Positions 25,934 through 34,545 of a stretch of DNA of 64,000 nucleotides are shown piece by piece. The translations under genes were made by a program, and so were the position numbers. The stretch's first letter is position 1, and each line of letters begins with the position of its first letter. The stretch comes from Amycolatopsis sp. NBC_00345 (GTDB lineage: Bacteria; Actinomycetota; Actinomycetes; Mycobacteriales; Pseudonocardiaceae), in contig NZ_CP107995.1 of the NCBI RefSeq assembly GCF_036116635.1, forward strand, positions 1,178,001-1,242,000, written 5' to 3'. The notes beneath the pieces are model-generated. The model did not search any database. It was given only the letters and a program-made list of their open reading frames with translations, and had not been told where the DNA came from.

Positions 25934-27154
25934 GTGCCACTGGATCCGCGAGCCCAAGCCCGCCTGCGCCGGCTCGAGGCGATCACCGACGCCGCGCTGG
26001 GGCATCTGGAGCTGGAGCGGCTGCTGCACACGATGCTGGAGCGCGTCCGCGAGCTGTTCGGCATCGAAACCGCCACCGTGCTCGCGTACGACCACGAAGC
26101 GCGGCAGCTGACGGCCATCGCGGCCACGGGCATCGAGGAAGAGGTCTTCCAGGGCGTGCGGGTTCCGCTGGGCGCGGGGTTCGCGGGGCGGGTCGCCGCG
26201 TCGCGGGAGCCGGTGGTGGTCAACCGCGGCGACGGGTCGCCGGTGGTCAACGCGCTGCTGTGGGAGCGGGGCCTGGTGTCCTTGCTCGGCGTCCCCATGC
26301 TGGCGGGCGACGAACTGGTCGGGGTGCTGCACATCGGCTCCACCGTGGCCCGGGTCTTCGGCCCCGACGACATCGACCTGCTGCGGCTGGCGGCGTCGCG
26401 GCTGGCGCTGGCGATGCGCGTGGAGGTGGCGAGCGAGGACCGGGCCGCCGCCTCGGCGTTGCAGCGCAGCCTGCTCCCGGCGCGCCTGCCCGAGGTGCCG
26501 GGGCTGGAGTTCGCCGCGCGGTACGTGCCGGGTTCGGGCACCGCCGTCGGCGGCGACTGGTACGACCTGTTCCCCCTGCCTGGCGACCGGCTGGGCGTGG
26601 TAATGGGCGACGTCGCCGGCCACGGCCTCGGCGCGGCCGTGGTGATGGGACGGCTTCGCAGTGCGCTGCGGGCGTACGCGCTGGAATCCGGCAGCCCGGC
26701 CGAGGTACTGGGGAAGCTCAGCCGGAAGGCGAACCACTTCGAGCACGGCGTGATGGCCACCATCGCGTACGGCATCGTGGAGCCGGGCCGCGACCGGCTG
26801 GTGCTGTCGCTCGCCGGGCACCCGCCGCCGGTGCTCGCCGTGCCGGGCCGGCCGGCGGAGCTGGTGGACGTGCCGCCGGACGTCCCGGTGGGCCTGGGGC
26901 TCAGCACCTCCGGGCGTCGCGACACCGTGGTCGAGCTGCCGCCGGGGAGCCTGCTCGTGCTGTACACCGACGGCCTGGTCGAGCGCCGCGGCGAAGACCT
27001 CGACGACGGGCTGCGGCGGCTGGTCGGCGCCGTCACCACCGGCGCCCCGGAGTCGGCGTGCGCCCGGGTGATGGCGGCGCTGATCGGGGCCACGGCGGCC
27101 GAGGACGACGTCGCGCTGCTCGCGGTGAGCCGGACGCCGGCGGACACCCCGTGA
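25934..27154 (+). CDS. GAF-domain PP2C phosphatase (RsbU/SpoIIE type), second copy
   Basis: A 406-residue protein: GAF domain at about 10-165 (FGIETATVLAYDHEARQLTAIA, LLGVPMLAGDELVGVLHIGS) and SpoIIE PP2C domain at about 175-400 (GGDWYDLF, MGDVAGHGLGAA, LYTDGLVERRGED, AEDDVALLAV). All Asp ligands are present. The GTG at 25934 has no clear ribosome site and may be leaderless. It is divergent from the STAS gene, giving one STAS protein flanked by two phosphatases. Confidence 0.9.
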   Translation: MPLDPRAQARLRRLEAITDAALGHLELERLLHTMLERVRELFGIETATVLAYDHEARQLTAIAATGIEEEVFQGVRVPLGAGFAGRVAASREPVVVNRGDGSPVVNALLWERGLVSLLGVPMLAGDELVGVLHIGSTVARVFGPDDIDLLRLAASRLALAMRVEVASEDRAAASALQRSLLPARLPEVPGLEFAARYVPGSGTAVGGDWYDLFPLPGDRLGVVMGDVAGHGLGAAVVMGRLRSALRAYALESGSPAEVLGKLSRKANHFEHGVMATIAYGIVEPGRDRLVLSLAGHPPPVLAVPGRPAELVDVPPDVPVGLGLSTSGRRDTVVELPPGSLLVLYTDGLVERRGEDLDDGLRRLVGAVTTGAPESACARVMAALIGATAAEDDVALLAVSRTPADTP

Positions 27155-27347
27155 GCACGCCGGTTTCCGCCGGCGCGTAATCCGGTTTTACCGGCCCCGG
27201 GAAATGTGCGTACAAATTAGACCGACATTTCCCGCGAATTGTTCGAACCGACCAGGATGTGAAACCGGTTGGCGCCCACCGGTTTCCGCTCTAGCTTCAG
27301 TTCGCGGCGGATCTTGTTCGCCGAATCGCGACGAGGGGAGCCGGGGC

Positions 27348-28721
27348 GTGGCGACGGGCGAGATCACGGCGATGGCACCGGTCGGCCTCGGCTGGCTCGT
27401 CGCCCGGATCGGCGAACGGACGGCGCGCGGCATCGCGAGTGCCGTCTCCGGATTGATCCGCGACGGCGAAATGCTGCCCGGCGCCCGCTTGCCGACCGTG
27501 CGCGCGCTCGCCGCGGAACTGTCGGTGAGCCCGACGACGATCGCCGAGGCGTGGGCGCAATTGCGCGCGGCCGGGCTGATCGGCACCGGCCGCCGGCGCG
27601 GCACCACCGTGCTGGCGCCGCCGCCCGGGCCTTCGGCCGTACGGTCGTTCGAAGGCTGGCGCACCATCGACCTCGAACACGGCCTGCCCGACCCGGCGCT
27701 GCTGCCGCCGCTGGAGGACGCCGTCGCCGCGGGGGTGCGCACGGAGCGGTTGAACAGCGCCTCCAAGGATTTCATCACCCCGCGGCTGCGCGCCGCGGTG
27801 AGGCCGACGTGGCCGTTCCCGGCCGAAGCCTGGACGGTCGCCACGGGCGGGCGCGAGGGCGTCGCGCTGGCCTGCCAGTCCGTCGCCCGCCCCGGTGACG
27901 TGATCGCGGTGGAGGAGCCGACGGCGCCGTGGCTGCTGGAAATGCTGCGCCGGTCCCGGATCCACGTCGTCCCGGTGCGCTGCGACGAGCACGGCCCGCA
28001 GCCGGAATCGCTCGCGGTCGCGCTGACGCACCGGCCCGCCGCGTTCGTCTACCAGCCGCGGGCCCACGTGCCGCTGGGCCATTCCGTGCCCGCCGAGCGG
28101 GTCGCCGCGCTCGCCGCCGTGGTGGCCGCGGGCCGCGCCGGCCCGGTCGTGATCGAGCACGACGACCTCGGGCCGCTGGCCTCCGCGCCCGCCGTCAGCG
28201 TCGGCACGCACCTGCCGGACCGGGTGCTGCTGGTTCGCTCGTACTGCACGGTGTTCGGCCTCGAACTGCGCAGCTGCGTGCTCGCGGGCGCGGCGCCGCT
28301 GGTGGAGCGCGTGCGGGAGCTGCGGACGTTCGGCATGGTCTGGTCGAGCCGCATCCTGCAGGACGCGCAGGCGTTCCTGCTCACCGACGCGGCCACCGGC
28401 GTGCTGCTGCGCCGCGCGCGCCAGCGGTACGCCGATCGCCGGGCCGCGCTCGCGGACGCGTTGGCGGACAACGGGATCCGGGTTTCCGCGCGGGACGGGC
28501 TGGCCCTGTGGGTGCCGGTGCCGGACGAGACCCGCACGCTCGTCACCCTGGCCGCGAACGGCGTCTCGGCCGGCCCCGGCAGCCGCTGCTTCGCCCGGCA
28601 GGCGCCCGCGCCGCACATCCGCGTCGCGATCGGGCAGCTGCCCGACGACCCGGCCCTGGTGGCTGACCTCGCGACGATGATCGCCACGGCCGCGGACCGC
28701 CGTCCGCAGCGGTCGGCCTGA
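27348..28721 (+). CDS. MocR-like regulator with degenerate aminotransferase domain
   Basis: A 457-residue GntR/MocR-type protein. The winged HTH is at about residues 20-80 (LPTVRALAAELSVSPTTIAEAWAQLRAAGL). The rest aligns with fold-I aminotransferases, but key PLP residues are gone: where relatives have SFSKSHGPDLR, this protein has SYCTVFGLELR, with Thr at residue 301 in place of the PLP lysine, and the NPTG motif reads HVPLG. It may bind another ligand or none. GTG 27348 has GGGGAG 8 bases upstream. The GNAT gene follows 30 bases downstream on the same strand. Confidence 0.85.
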   Translation: MATGEITAMAPVGLGWLVARIGERTARGIASAVSGLIRDGEMLPGARLPTVRALAAELSVSPTTIAEAWAQLRAAGLIGTGRRRGTTVLAPPPGPSAVRSFEGWRTIDLEHGLPDPALLPPLEDAVAAGVRTERLNSASKDFITPRLRAAVRPTWPFPAEAWTVATGGREGVALACQSVARPGDVIAVEEPTAPWLLEMLRRSRIHVVPVRCDEHGPQPESLAVALTHRPAAFVYQPRAHVPLGHSVPAERVAALAAVVAAGRAGPVVIEHDDLGPLASAPAVSVGTHLPDRVLLVRSYCTVFGLELRSCVLAGAAPLVERVRELRTFGMVWSSRILQDAQAFLLTDAATGVLLRRARQRYADRRAALADALADNGIRVSARDGLALWVPVPDETRTLVTLAANGVSAGPGSRCFARQAPAPHIRVAIGQLPDDPALVADLATMIATAADRRPQRSA

Positions 28722-28751
28722 AACCCCCGAACGAAGTAAAGGCATGAACCG

Positions 28752-29459
28752 ATGACCGAGTCCGTCCTGGGCAACGCCGCGTGGGCCTCGCTCACCGGCC
28801 CGCACGCGCACTTCGCCGAGCGGAAGGGGCAGGTGCTGCGGTATCCCGTGGACGTCGCACACTTCCTCGCGGTGCCGGACGAGCCCGACGGGCACGTCTG
28901 GCGTGACATCGCGGACCTCGCCGGCCCGGGCGCGGTGGTGCCGCTGCCCGCGCAGGCCGGCCCGCCGCCGCCCGGCTGGGAGATCCTGCGCGACGCGACC
29001 GGCGTCCAGCTCGTCGACGACCACGTGGCCGCCGCGCCCGACCCCGAGGCGGTCCGGCTGACCGCCGCCGACGTGCCCGAGATGCTCGACCTGGTCGCCA
29101 GGACGAAACCCGGCCCGTTCCAACCGCGCACCGTCGCACTGGGCACGTACCTGGGAATCCGCCGGGGCGGCGCGCTCGTCGCGATGGCCGGGGAACGGCT
29201 GCACCCGCCGGGCTGGACGGAGATCAGCGCGGTCTGCACCGACCCGGCCTTCCGCGGCCGGGGCCTGGCCGCCCGCCTGGTCCACGCCGTCGCCGCGGGC
29301 ATCCGCGACCGCGGCGAGACCCCGTTCCTGCACGCCGCCGCGACGAATACGAACGCCATCCGGCTCTACGAAACGCTCGGGTTCCGCCTGCGCCGCCGGA
29401 CGGTGCTCGGCCGGGCCCGCGTCCCCGCGGACGAGCGGCTCAGCACCCCCGCCCGCTGA
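28752..29459 (+). CDS. GNAT-family acetyltransferase
   Basis: A 235-residue protein with a C-terminal GNAT domain (residues 95-225). The acetyl-CoA motif is VCTDPAFRGRGLAARLVHAV and the C-terminal motif is NTNAIRLYETLGFRLRR, as in FR47-like proteins. The first 90 residues are a family-specific N-terminal region. It is probably cotranscribed with the MocR-like gene. Substrate unknown. Confidence 0.88.
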   Translation: MTESVLGNAAWASLTGPHAHFAERKGQVLRYPVDVAHFLAVPDEPDGHVWRDIADLAGPGAVVPLPAQAGPPPPGWEILRDATGVQLVDDHVAAAPDPEAVRLTAADVPEMLDLVARTKPGPFQPRTVALGTYLGIRRGGALVAMAGERLHPPGWTEISAVCTDPAFRGRGLAARLVHAVAAGIRDRGETPFLHAAATNTNAIRLYETLGFRLRRRTVLGRARVPADERLSTPAR

Positions 29460-29474
29460 CCCCGCACTTCAGGG

Positions 29475-29520
29475 CTTGTGAGTGTTTATGACGGTTAGAA
29501 CCGTCATCGCCACTCACGAG
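29475..29520. terminator. Hairpin, GTGAGTGTTTATGACGG family
   Basis: Arms of 22 bases with a few mismatches around a 2-base centre, 15 bases after the GNAT stop. It is a diverged relative of the perfect repeat at 4965-5010. Confidence 0.7.
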
Positions 29521-29536
29521 TCCCTTGGGACGGACG

Positions 29537-29587
29537 CCGTCAAGGCCTCCTTACCTGCGTAGGACGCGGGTAAGGAGGCCTTAACGG
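29537..29587. terminator. Hairpin, CCGTCAAGGCCTCCTTAC family
   Basis: Arms of 23 bases with two mismatches and a 5-base loop, placed between the convergent GNAT and ABC-transporter genes. Same family as 18883-18933. Together with the preceding hairpin it forms a double terminator. Confidence 0.7.
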
Positions 29588-29622
29588 ACTTTGGCCGACG
29601 CGGGGCAGCGGCACGGGCGGGG

Positions 29623-30612
29623 TCAGGAGTTGGTCACCGGCAGCCCGGGCGGGTTCACCTGAGCGGCCGGCACGGCTTCGTTGCCGAGACCGTAAGCGGC
29701 GAGCCACTTCTGGTACTGGCCGTGCGCGATCAGGTAGTTGATCGCGTCCGCGAGGGCGGCGGCGAGGCCGTTGTCCTTCTTGGTGGTCGCGGCGATCAGG
29801 CCCTGCAGCGAGGACCCGGCGCCGGAGTACTTGCCCGCGCCGTGCGTCGGATTCGGTGTCTTCGCGGTCTGCGCGGCGTGGTAGGCGATGCCGGGGTTGG
29901 GCGCGAAGTAGGCGTCGATGCGGTGCGAGGACAGCGCGAGGTAGGTGCTGTTCTTGTCCCCGAACGTGCGGACGTCGAGCTTCTTCCCTTCCGACTTCAG
30001 CTTTTCCTGCCACTCCAGCAGGATCTTCTCCTGGTTGGTGCCCGAGTCGACGGCCACCGTCTTTCCGGCGAGGCTCTCGTAGTTCCCGTCGAAGTTCCAG
30101 ACGTCGGCCTTGTCCACTTCGAAGCCGAGGTTGTCCTCGCGGTAGGAGGCGAAGTCGAAGCCCTGCTGCTTGCGCTGCTCGGTCACGGTGATGTTGGAGA
30201 ACCCGGCGTCGAACTGTCCACTTTGGATTCTGACGAACAGGTTCTGCCACGACGCGTTCTGCAGCTCCGGCGTGAGCCCGAGCACGGCGGCGACGAGGCG
30301 CCCGAGGTCCGGTTCGGCGCCGGTGAGGTTTCGCTGGTCGGCGCCGACGTAGGCGAGCGGCGGGAACCCCGACGGCAGCGCGCCGACGCCGATGACCAGC
30401 TTCCCGCTGTCGAGGATCTTCTTCGGCACCTTCGCGCGGAGCTCCGGCACCGCGGTCACGCTGAGCTGCACGGGTTTCGCGTCGGCGGTGTTGCCGGCGA
30501 CGGTGACGGACTGCGGCCCGTCCGGGCTGGTCGCGGCTTCGGTGGCGCCGCCGCAGGCGCCGGCCAGCAGCGCGACGGCGGCGAGCGCGGGCAGGATCGT
30601 GCGGGTTCTCAT
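29623..30612 (-). CDS. ABC transporter substrate-binding lipoprotein (solute-binding family 3)
   Basis: A 329-residue exported lipoprotein. The signal peptide MRTRTILPALAAVALLAGACGG ends at a lipobox-type Cys. The mature part is a family 3 solute-binding protein for polar amino acids (GKLVIGVGALPSGFPPLAYV, DAGFSNITVTEQRKQQGFDFASY, FGDKNSTYLALSSHRIDAYF). The start overlaps the ATPase stop by ATGA. Ligand unknown; polar amino acid, opine or sulfur amino acid are all possible. Confidence 0.92.
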   Translation of the reverse strand: MRTRTILPALAAVALLAGACGGATEAATSPDGPQSVTVAGNTADAKPVQLSVTAVPELRAKVPKKILDSGKLVIGVGALPSGFPPLAYVGADQRNLTGAEPDLGRLVAAVLGLTPELQNASWQNLFVRIQSGQFDAGFSNITVTEQRKQQGFDFASYREDNLGFEVDKADVWNFDGNYESLAGKTVAVDSGTNQEKILLEWQEKLKSEGKKLDVRTFGDKNSTYLALSSHRIDAYFAPNPGIAYHAAQTAKTPNPTHGAGKYSGAGSSLQGLIAATTKKDNGLAAALADAINYLIAHGQYQKWLAAYGLGNEAVPAAQVNPPGLPVTNS

Positions 30613-31391
30613 CGGTTCTCCTGGGTGGTGCGGACGACGCGGCCGAGGAACTCCCGGGTCCGTTCGTGCGCGGGACGGTCGAGGACGGTGGCGGGCGGGC
30701 CCTGTTCGACCACGCGCCCGGCGTCGAGGAACACGACGTGGTCGGCGATCTCGCGGGCGAACGCGATCTCGTGCGTCACCACGATCATGGTGGTGCCGGA
30801 GCGGGCGAGGTCCTTGATCACGGCGAGCACCTCGCCGACCAGCTCCGGGTCGAGCGCGGAAGTCGGCTCGTCGAACAGGATCAGCCGCGGCTCCAGCGCC
30901 AGTGCCCGCGCGATCGCGACGCGCTGCTGCTGCCCGCCGGAGAGCTGGCGCGGATAGGCGCCGGCCTTGTCCGCCAGGCCGACGCGCGCGAGCAGTTCGC
31001 GGCCGCGGGCCTCGGCGTCCGCCCGGCGCCGCCGCTGCGTCACCACGGGCGCCTCGACGACGTTGTCCAGGATCGTCAAGTGCGGGAACAGGTTGAAGCT
31101 CTGGAACACGAACCCGATGCGCGAGCGCTGCCGCAGGATGGCGCGCTCGCTCAGCTCCTTGAACCGGTCGCCGTGCACGCGCACGCCGATGAGCTCGCCG
31201 TCGATGCTCACGTAACCGCTGTCGAGCCGTTCGAGGTGGTTGATCGCGCGCAGCAGGGTCGACTTGCCCGAGCCGGACGGCCCGATCACGACGGTCACCT
31301 GCCCGCCGGGCGCGGTCAGGTCCACGCCGTCGAGGACCCGGGCCGCGCCGTAGGACTTCACCGCGCTGCGCAGGTGGACGGTGGCGCTCAC
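30609..31391 (-). CDS. Polar amino acid ABC transporter ATPase
   Basis: A 260-residue ATPase of the GlnQ/HisP family. Walker A GPSGSGKST, Q-loop FVFQSFNLFPHLT, signature LSGGQQQR, Walker B LILFDEPTSALD and H-loop VVTHE are intact. GTG 31391 overlaps the permease stop (GTGA). It energises the permease encoded upstream for uptake of the ligand captured by the lipoprotein. Confidence 0.95.
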   Translation of the reverse strand: MSATVHLRSAVKSYGAARVLDGVDLTAPGGQVTVVIGPSGSGKSTLLRAINHLERLDSGYVSIDGELIGVRVHGDRFKELSERAILRQRSRIGFVFQSFNLFPHLTILDNVVEAPVVTQRRRRADAEARGRELLARVGLADKAGAYPRQLSGGQQQRVAIARALALEPRLILFDEPTSALDPELVGEVLAVIKDLARSGTTMIVVTHEIAFAREIADHVVFLDAGRVVEQGPPATVLDRPAHERTREFLGRVVRTTQENR

Positions 31392-32344
31392 CGGGCCACC
31401 CCCGCGGACCGCAGCCGGGCGCGGAAGCGCTGCAGCGGCGTCGGCGGGACGGTCCGCAGCGCGCCGCGGGAGAAGTAGCGCTCCACGTAGTACTGGACCA
31501 CCGACAGCACGCTGGTCAGGATCACGTACCAGGCCGTGCCGACCAGCAGCAGCGGGATGATCTGCCCGCTGTTCGTGCTGGCCTGCGTCTCCACCACGCC
31601 GAACAGCTCCAGCAGCGACGTGATGTAGACGACCGACGTGCCCTTGAGCAGGCCGATCAGCTGGTTGGCGTAGGCCGGGACGATCGCGCGGGTCGCCTGC
31701 GGCAGGATGATCCGCCGGTACTGGCGCGAGCGCGGCAGGCCGAGCGCCGCGGCGGCCTCGAGCTGGCCCTGGTCCACCGAGATGATGCCGGACCGCACGA
31801 TCTCGGCGGCGTACGCGGCTTCGTTGAGGCTCAGCCCGAGCACGGCTACCACGAAGAAGCTGAGCAGGTCGGTCGCGCTGAACCGGACGAACGACGGGCC
31901 GAACGGGATGCCGAGGCTCAGCGTGTTGTACAGCGCGGTGACGTTGACCAGGAACAGCAGCAGCACGATCAGCGGGATGGAGCGGAAGATCCAGACATAG
32001 GCCCAGGAAACGGCCTGGAGCAACGGGTTCTTCGACAGCCGCATGAGTGCGAGCACGACCCCGCCGACGAGCCCGAACACGGCGCTGAGGCCGGTCAGCT
32101 CCAGGGTGAGCAGCAGGCCGTCGAGGATCACCGGCCGGAAGAACCAGTAGCCGAACACGTCCCACTGGAACACCGGGTTGGTCACCAGCGCGTGGGCGAG
32201 CTGGGCCAGCAGGACGAGGACCACGGCGGCGGCCACCCAGCGGCCGGGCCGCCGCAGCGGGGCGACCTTCCGGGCGGCGAGCTCACGCAGGCGTTCGTCA
32301 CCCGCGGGCTCGACGGCGGGCCGGGTGGCCGGGGGAGAACTCAA
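31388..32344 (-). CDS. Polar amino acid ABC transporter permease
   Basis: A 318-residue HisM/GlnP-type permease. The family loop GLLLTLELTGLSAVFGLV and the EAA loop EAAAALGLPRSRQYRRIILPQA are clear; five or more membrane helices. An extra 35-residue N-terminal cytoplasmic segment precedes the first helix. The TTG start at 32344 has AGGAG 6 bases upstream. It is the first gene of the transporter operon; no regulator is adjacent. Confidence 0.92.
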   Translation of the reverse strand: MSSPPATRPAVEPAGDERLRELAARKVAPLRRPGRWVAAAVVLVLLAQLAHALVTNPVFQWDVFGYWFFRPVILDGLLLTLELTGLSAVFGLVGGVVLALMRLSKNPLLQAVSWAYVWIFRSIPLIVLLLFLVNVTALYNTLSLGIPFGPSFVRFSATDLLSFFVVAVLGLSLNEAAYAAEIVRSGIISVDQGQLEAAAALGLPRSRQYRRIILPQATRAIVPAYANQLIGLLKGTSVVYITSLLELFGVVETQASTNSGQIIPLLLVGTAWYVILTSVLSVVQYYVERYFSRGALRTVPPTPLQRFRARLRSAGVAR

Positions 32345-32595
32345 CAGGGGCTCCTGGGGGATGCGGGGGCGTGCGGCCGCTAGCCACTGTCACCCGCGCG
32401 ATCCGCCGTGTCGAGCGTCCTCTCGGGACTCCCACATGCTGAACCGGGCTTCTGTCAACGGTTTTCTGTGCCGGGCTTGTACCAGGATCGTCCACTGTGG
32501 ATCCGGGACGGGATCGGTGGTACGTCAAGGGTGTTCAGGGAGTGGGACCGGGTGGCGGTGGTGTCCGGGTGCCGCCGCCCGGCTCCCCGGGGCTG

Positions 32596-33042
32596 TCAGC
32601 CCCACTGGTACTTGAGGAACTTCCCGTCCATGGTGACGACCACGCGCTCGCCGCCCGGGTCTTCCCGGCGGCCGACGTCGATCTTGAAGTTGATGGCGCT
32701 CATGATGCCGTCGCCGAACTGCTCGTGGATGAGCTCCTTGATGGTCGGCCCGTAGACCTGCAGGACCTCGTAGAACCGGTAGATCGTCGGGTCGGTCGGC
32801 ACGGGGTCGGCCAGCGCGCCGCGCGTCGGCTGCAGCCGCAGGGCCGCCTCGACGTCCTCGGCGAGCTCCAGCACCTGGACGGCCTTCGCGGCCTTCTCCG
32901 CGGGCACCGGGTGCTGCCCGAGCAGGGCCGAGGTGGTCCACGCCAGCGGCGCGTCGAGCGTCTCGGCCAGCTGCGCCCAGCTCAGCCCCAACCGGGTCTT
33001 GGCCGCGAGCACCGCGTCGGCCGCTTCCTGTTTCGTCGTCAT
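32596..33042 (-). CDS. cynS: Cyanate hydratase (cyanase)
   Basis: A 148-residue cyanase. The N-terminal helical domain (LGLSWAQLAETLDAPLAWTTSALLGQHPVP) is followed by the catalytic domain with Arg and Glu in YRFYEVLQVYG and Ser in GIMSAINFKID. It converts cyanate and bicarbonate to ammonia and CO2. It stands alone, with no carbonic anhydrase, CynR or transporter next to it apart from the unrelated-looking amino acid ABC operon downstream. ATG 33042 is the natural start; the frame is open further upstream but out of family. Confidence 0.96.
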   Translation of the reverse strand: MTTKQEAADAVLAAKTRLGLSWAQLAETLDAPLAWTTSALLGQHPVPAEKAAKAVQVLELAEDVEAALRLQPTRGALADPVPTDPTIYRFYEVLQVYGPTIKELIHEQFGDGIMSAINFKIDVGRREDPGGERVVVTMDGKFLKYQWG

Positions 33043-33148
33043 GTTTCCGCACGCTAGATCACCTCGTCCGGGAGGACCAGTGCCTCGGGGTTGTTCGCCG
33101 TCGGCGAGAGTGGTGGTGCCCGGGGCGGGCGGGCGCCAGAGTGGGGGC

Positions 33149-34153
33149 ATGAGGCTTCTCGTACTGGGTGGAACGGCTTTTGTCGGGCGGACGGTGGCGG
33201 CGGAGGCGCTGCGGCGCGGCCACGAGGTGGTGTGCGCGGCGCGTGGGGAGTCCGGCGTGGTGCCGGACGGCGCCAAGCTGGTGCGTGTCGACCGGGACGC
33301 CGAGGACGGGCTCGCGCCGCTGGACGGCGAGGAGTTCGACGCGGTCGTGGACGTCGCGCCGCTGTCGTTCCCGTGGGTGGCGCGGGCGCTGCGCGCGCTC
33401 GGGGAACGCGCCGGGCACTGGACGTTCGTCTCCACGGTGAACGTCTACGCCGATGAGGCGACCCCCGGGCAGACCCCGGCCACCGGCCCGCTGCACGAGC
33501 CGCGCGAACAGCACGCCACGATCGAGCAGATGCGCGCCGAGGGCGGGACCGAGCTGTACGGGGCGATCAAGGTGGCGTCCGAGAACGCCGTGCGCGCGGC
33601 GATGGGGGAGCGCGCGTTCGTGGTGCGGCCCGGCCTGATCACCGGCCCCGGCGACGGCAGCGACCGGTTCGGCTACTGGCCCGGCCGTTTCGCCCGCGGC
33701 GGGCGTGTGCTCGTGCCGGCGGCGCCGGACCAGCCCGTGCAGCACCTCGATGTGCGCGACCTCGCCGAGTGGATCGTCACCGCCGCCGAGACCCGCCTGG
33801 GTGGCACCTTCGACGGCGTCGGCCCGGTCCACCGGCTCGGCGGGCTGCTGAAGGACATCGCGGCGGCGGTGGGCGGCGACGTCGAGCTGGTGCCCGCCAC
33901 GGGCGACCAGCTGACGGCCGCCGGCGTCAACCCGTGGGGCGGGCCGCGTTCGCTGCCGCTGTGGTTGCCGGGTGATTACGCGGGCGTCGCCTCACACGAT
34001 CCGGCGCCGTCCCTCGCGGCGGGCCTCCGGATCCGGCCGCTCGCCGACACCGTGGGCGCCGCCCTCGACACGGAGCGGGAGCTGGGCCTTGATCGCGAGC
34101 GACGCTCGGGGCTGTCGGCGGGGGAAGAAGCGGAGGTGTTGGCGGGGCTGTGA
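33149..34153 (+). CDS. NAD-dependent epimerase/dehydratase family protein
   Basis: A 334-residue extended-SDR reductase. Rossmann motif GGTAFVG, FVSTVNVYADEATPGQ around the catalytic Ser/Thr, and LYGAIKVASENAV with Tyr-x-x-x-Lys. Such proteins are annotated as isoflavone-reductase or sugar-epimerase like; the substrate is unknown. Its last about 30 codons are part of a 243-bp tandem duplication, and a diverged copy of this tail reading to a stop lies downstream at about 34304-34395. Confidence 0.88.
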   Translation: MRLLVLGGTAFVGRTVAAEALRRGHEVVCAARGESGVVPDGAKLVRVDRDAEDGLAPLDGEEFDAVVDVAPLSFPWVARALRALGERAGHWTFVSTVNVYADEATPGQTPATGPLHEPREQHATIEQMRAEGGTELYGAIKVASENAVRAAMGERAFVVRPGLITGPGDGSDRFGYWPGRFARGGRVLVPAAPDQPVQHLDVRDLAEWIVTAAETRLGGTFDGVGPVHRLGGLLKDIAAAVGGDVELVPATGDQLTAAGVNPWGGPRSLPLWLPGDYAGVASHDPAPSLAAGLRIRPLADTVGAALDTERELGLDRERRSGLSAGEEAEVLAGL

Positions 34154-34545
34154 AACGGGGCAGCGACTGTCTGTTGTGGACGGTCGCCCGGTGGGCCGCG
34201 GGGATGGTCGCCCGGTGGAGTCCGGGGCGGGCTGGTGATCGGTCTGCCGGCTGAGTCCGCTATGGACAGTTCAGCTGGCGGCGAGCCATTTCGCGCGCCC
34301 GGCGCCCTCGGCACGGAGCGGGTGCTGGGCTTCGACCGCGAGCGACGCTCGGGGCTGTCGTCGGCGGAGGAAGCGGAGGTGTTGGCGGGTCTGTGAAACG
34401 GGGCGGCGACCGTCTGCAGTGGACGGTCGCCCGGTGGGCCACGGGGATGGTCGCCCGGTGGAGTCCGGGGCGGGGCTGGTGATCGGTCTGCCGGCTGAGT
34501 CCGCTATGGACAGTTCAGCTGGCGGCGAGCCACTTCGCGCGCCCG
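34060..34545. repeat. Tandem duplication of about 243 bp
   Basis: The block 34060-34302 recurs at 34303-34545 with scattered substitutions and small indels. Each copy holds the end of the epimerase gene, the intergenic part (with GGTCGCCCGGTGG twice, at 34182, 34206, 34425 and 34449) and the reverse-strand end of the gene at 34515-34880. Copy 2 still reads TERVLGFDRERRSGLSS as an epimerase tail, and copy 1 still reads the reverse tail GRAKWLAAS followed by a stop. Confidence 0.88.
34304..34395 (+). pseudogene. Orphan duplicated tail of the epimerase gene
   Basis: This stretch translates to about 28 residues closely matching the end of the 33149-34153 product (TERVLGFDRERRSGLSS against TERELGLDRERRSGLS) and ends in TGA. 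It has no body, start or ribosome site. It is a by-product of the tandem duplication. Confidence 0.7.

Noticed and set aside
23877..26111. A 744-codon plus-strand frame across the PP2C and STAS genes
   Set aside because: Antisense to genes with all catalytic motifs intact; no motif of its own.
32345..32595. A possible riboswitch upstream of the amino acid ABC operon
   Set aside because: The 251-base leader has small dyads but no conserved SAM, glycine, lysine or other riboswitch core that I could place.
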